From a virus, in IMG/VR virus record IMGVR_UViG_3300022700_000278, positions 1-64,000 of that record: a DNA stretch of 64,000 nucleotides. One strand, given 5' to 3'. Shown piece after piece: positions 62,119 through 64,000 of this stretch (position 1 is the stretch's first letter; each line of letters opens with the position of its first letter). The position numbers were made by a program, and so were the translations under genes. The notes beneath the pieces are model-generated. The model did no database searches. It was not told the origin of the DNA and saw nothing but the letters and a program-made list of their open reading frames with translations.

Positions 62119-63018
62119 ATGCCAAACACTCCTAATAGAAGCTGGCCGTATCCAGCAAAGGGCGAAAAACCTTATTTCGCTTCGTTTCAGTCTTTTGCAA
62201 ACGCTATTGATTCGGACGTGCAATCTAATGTAGATGACGTCTCGACCAATACTGGCAATATCAGTAGTCTCCAGACTAGTCTGTCTGGGGTGCAAAGTTT
62301 CATGCCTACTGGAGCACAGAGCTTTGGTGGTGGAGGCGGTCCGTATAGCATAACTACGGGCATGAGCGGGTATTCTATAACCTCTCCTACTAGCGGAGAT
62401 GTTCTGGAGCTTCCTGCTCCTAGTAGTGGTTTGAGTTATTTTATTAGTTGTGCTGGCGCAGGTAGCGACTATGTTGTGTTAGACGCGAGTACAAACGGTG
62501 GGACAATATTTGGGCCGTTCCAAACTTATTCTGGGGGAGGAGCAACTTGGAATAAGATGCGTATATTTGGAATGCCAAATTGGGTTTTTGTCTATGCGGC
62601 TGAGATTTTAGGATCTTGGAACTGGGTGGTCTGGGGCGGAACTGCCAAGATAATGAACGACGATGACACCGAAGAGTGGATGAATCTTTCATTCTATCCA
62701 GAAGAGGCTCTATTAGATCAAGCCTACAGCATTAGTGCAAGTATGACTGGTGCTAGTCGGTATAACTACAAATGGTATAACGTTGTTTTTGTAGATTGTA
62801 GCGGAGGAGCAATAGATGTTGAGATCTCTAGCAACCTAATCGGTATAGATGGCTGGACTTGTACTTTTGTAGACAGTTCAGGAGATGCGGGAGCAAACAA
62901 TATTACTCTTAGCACAGAGGGAGATGAAAAAATTATTGGTCAAGATGAATTTGTCTTGTCTGCTGATTATAACAGCGTCACTCTTGTTGCTAATGGCAAC
63001 AATTTGTTTGTTAAGTAA
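62119..63018 (+). CDS. Tail fibre/tip-like protein (299 aa)
   Basis: ATG 62119 two bases after the previous stop. The N-terminal region (YFASFQSFANAIDSDVQSNV, then SSLQTSLSGVQ) is a short helical collar typical of fibre attachment; the remainder is a Gly/Ser/Tyr-rich beta region (FGGGGGPYSITTGMSGYSIT). It is a probable distal fibre or tip protein, judged from composition and location. Confidence 0.8.
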   Translation: MPNTPNRSWPYPAKGEKPYFASFQSFANAIDSDVQSNVDDVSTNTGNISSLQTSLSGVQSFMPTGAQSFGGGGGPYSITTGMSGYSITSPTSGDVLELPAPSSGLSYFISCAGAGSDYVVLDASTNGGTIFGPFQTYSGGGATWNKMRIFGMPNWVFVYAAEILGSWNWVVWGGTAKIMNDDDTEEWMNLSFYPEEALLDQAYSISASMTGASRYNYKWYNVVFVDCSGGAIDVEISSNLIGIDGWTCTFVDSSGDAGANNITLSTEGDEKIIGQDEFVLSADYNSVTLVANGNNLFVK

Positions 63019-63021
63019 AAC

Positions 63022-63588
63022 ATGCAGGTAGACAAGACAGTACACCCAGCCCTAATCCCTTTGATGGCCGTCTCTAGTATAGTTGGCCTTGTTCTGGTTG
63101 TTCTTGGCATCTTGTATTTAGAGAAGATCGGCTTGTTAGTTGCGGTGTTGGTTGGATCGGTATTCGTGGCTGGGGGGCAAGTTGCTTTTTGGGCAAATTT
63201 TCTTTACAACAAGAATATTTGGGAAAAGTATGTTGTTCGATTTGGGAATGTGTATTGGTTTGATTTTTGTCGCGCACCGAAAGTAAAAAATTTTATTTTT
63301 GAGCTACGATATTTAGAGCGCGAAGTGCAACACTTGCTAGGAAAGTATGGAGAAAGAAAAATTTCCGAACCGCTTTGTTGCTTTGTTATGAATCCGGGAG
63401 AGGTTTTTTGGAAAAACAAACACGCAATGGGGCTGCAACTAAACAACTGGATCAAGATAGAGTGGCGAGGAAGAAGCATTTCTTATAAGCTAGCAAGGCA
63501 TGAAATGATGCACTATTTTCTTTCTAAAGCAATGCCCACTTCTTCTGAGCAAGAGCAACATGAGATTATGAAAAAATGTATCAACTAG
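63022..63588 (+). CDS. Membrane-anchored HExxH metallopeptidase-like protein (188 aa)
   Basis: ATG 63022. Two hydrophobic helices near residues 10-30 (LIPLMAVSSIVGLVLVVLGI) and 34-58 (LLVAVLVGSVFVAGGQVAFW) anchor it. The soluble part contains H160-E161-M-M-H164 (ARHEMMHYF), the zinc-binding HExxH of metallopeptidases, followed by acidic residues at SSEQEQHE that could supply the third ligand. It may act on envelope or virion proteins; no substrate is evident. A membrane peptidase amid fibre genes is unusual. Confidence 0.75.
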   Translation: MQVDKTVHPALIPLMAVSSIVGLVLVVLGILYLEKIGLLVAVLVGSVFVAGGQVAFWANFLYNKNIWEKYVVRFGNVYWFDFCRAPKVKNFIFELRYLEREVQHLLGKYGERKISEPLCCFVMNPGEVFWKNKHAMGLQLNNWIKIEWRGRSISYKLARHEMMHYFLSKAMPTSSEQEQHEIMKKCIN

Positions 63589-63749
63589 ATCGAGAAAATA
63601 TTTATCACAGGACTGCCCCGGGACATTCTGGGCTTGGCTTGGTATCTCCTGGGACAGAAGACTCTGAAGTGTGGGGCGCAAGAACAGAACCAGATGTTAA
63701 GTATATTGTGTTGCCCGAGACAAACAGCTATTACACAGAGGGAGACTAA
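63576..63749 (+). CDS. Short hypothetical protein (57 aa)
   Basis: ATG 63576 lies inside the end of the preceding gene (13-base overlap) and the stop TAA overlaps the next start (TAATG). The product begins MYQLDRENIYHRTAPGHSGL and ends ETNSYYTEGD; it is soluble and without a recognised domain. The gene-packing pattern, rather than composition, supports it as real. Confidence 0.5.
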   Translation: MYQLDRENIYHRTAPGHSGLGLVSPGTEDSEVWGARTEPDVKYIVLPETNSYYTEGD

Positions 63750-64000
63750 TGACTGTTAGCATAACTATTTCTGGAGAATCTGCCGGCAATCCTATTGACG
63801 AGGTAACCGATTCTGGCAGTCTTGATCCCGGCACTGCTGCTGATGCAGTAAGCTTGTATATCCGCCATGATGCTGCAGTGTGGCAAATTACAGACTGTGC
63901 CTTTTATCTGGTTAGATATGTTGGCTCAGAGTCCGGAACACCAGACCAAGATTTTTCCGATATTATAGGGTGGGGAGACGCCACGATTGCGCTTAATCCT
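63749..64000 (+). CDS. Partial gene, paralogue of the gene at 12992
   Basis: ATG 63749 overlaps the preceding TAA; the frame is open for 84 codons to the window edge. VSLYIRHDAAVWQITDCAF and GWGDATIALNP resemble the product encoded at 12992, so it is probably a duplicated small beta-rich virion domain. The remainder lies outside the window. Confidence 0.75.
   Translation, partial: MTVSITISGESAGNPIDEVTDSGSLDPGTAADAVSLYIRHDAAVWQITDCAFYLVRYVGSESGTPDQDFSDIIGWGDATIALNP

Overview
The window is part of the genome of a large tailed bacteriophage with myovirus morphology (Caudoviricetes). A contractile-tail sheath, a tail tube with two paralogues, a gpD-like baseplate hub, gp25-like and J-like baseplate proteins, a large terminase, a portal, a prohead protease and an HK97-type major capsid protein all lie on the plus strand in the usual virion order. 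Genes are tightly packed, with stop/start overlaps (TAATG, TAGTG, ATGA), AGGAGG-type ribosome binding sites and frequent GTG or TTG starts. The host cannot be named from the sequence. No integrase, repressor, replication gene or convincing lysis gene was seen in this window.

Left arm (1-1750, minus strand): three tiny genes and one partial gene are transcribed leftward. They are more GC-rich and use more GC-ending codons than the rest of the window, where AGA arginine codons are common. Each of the three tiny genes is preceded by a compact tRNA-like element: a 7-bp acceptor stem, a canonical TTCGATT T-arm, and a single short hairpin in place of the D and anticodon arms. Each element is followed directly by a small hairpin, then a Shine-Dalgarno site and the small ORF. 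I know of no description of this repeated cassette, and it is the strongest novelty candidate here. The partial gene at the left edge encodes a hexapeptide-repeat (left-handed beta-helix) protein behind a leader with five stem-loops.

Switch region (1750-2770): about 700 bp of non-coding DNA filled with perfect hairpins, then three tandem copies of a 30-bp AT-rich repeat each containing TATAAT, then a very AT-rich stretch with three spaced TTTATAGG motifs, then a textbook sigma70 promoter (TTGACA, 17 bp, TATATT) that fires rightward into a small heat-shock protein gene.

Right arm (2773-64000, plus strand): the order is Hsp20; small proteins; a Cys-cluster protein; a 1460-aa protein joining a DEDDh exonuclease, a staphylococcal-nuclease domain and three 106-aa repeats; three glycine-zipper proteins; terminase large subunit; small proteins; a 699-aa unknown; a portal-MuF fusion; a prohead protease-scaffold fusion; a probable capsid accessory protein; and the major capsid protein, followed by a strong intrinsic terminator. 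Next come connector/neck proteins, sheath, three tube-like paralogues, two tail-chaperone-like paralogues, two giant tape-measure-like proteins, the baseplate (a 2055-aa hub with a possible wall hydrolase, a probable OB-fold spike base, a possible PAAR-like tip, gp25-like, gp6/J-like), large baseplate or fibre proteins, and a membrane-anchored HExxH metallopeptidase. The last gene, cut by the right edge, resembles the gene just after the terminase. Together these genes would build and fill the capsid, assemble the contractile tail, and probably supply proteins injected with the DNA.
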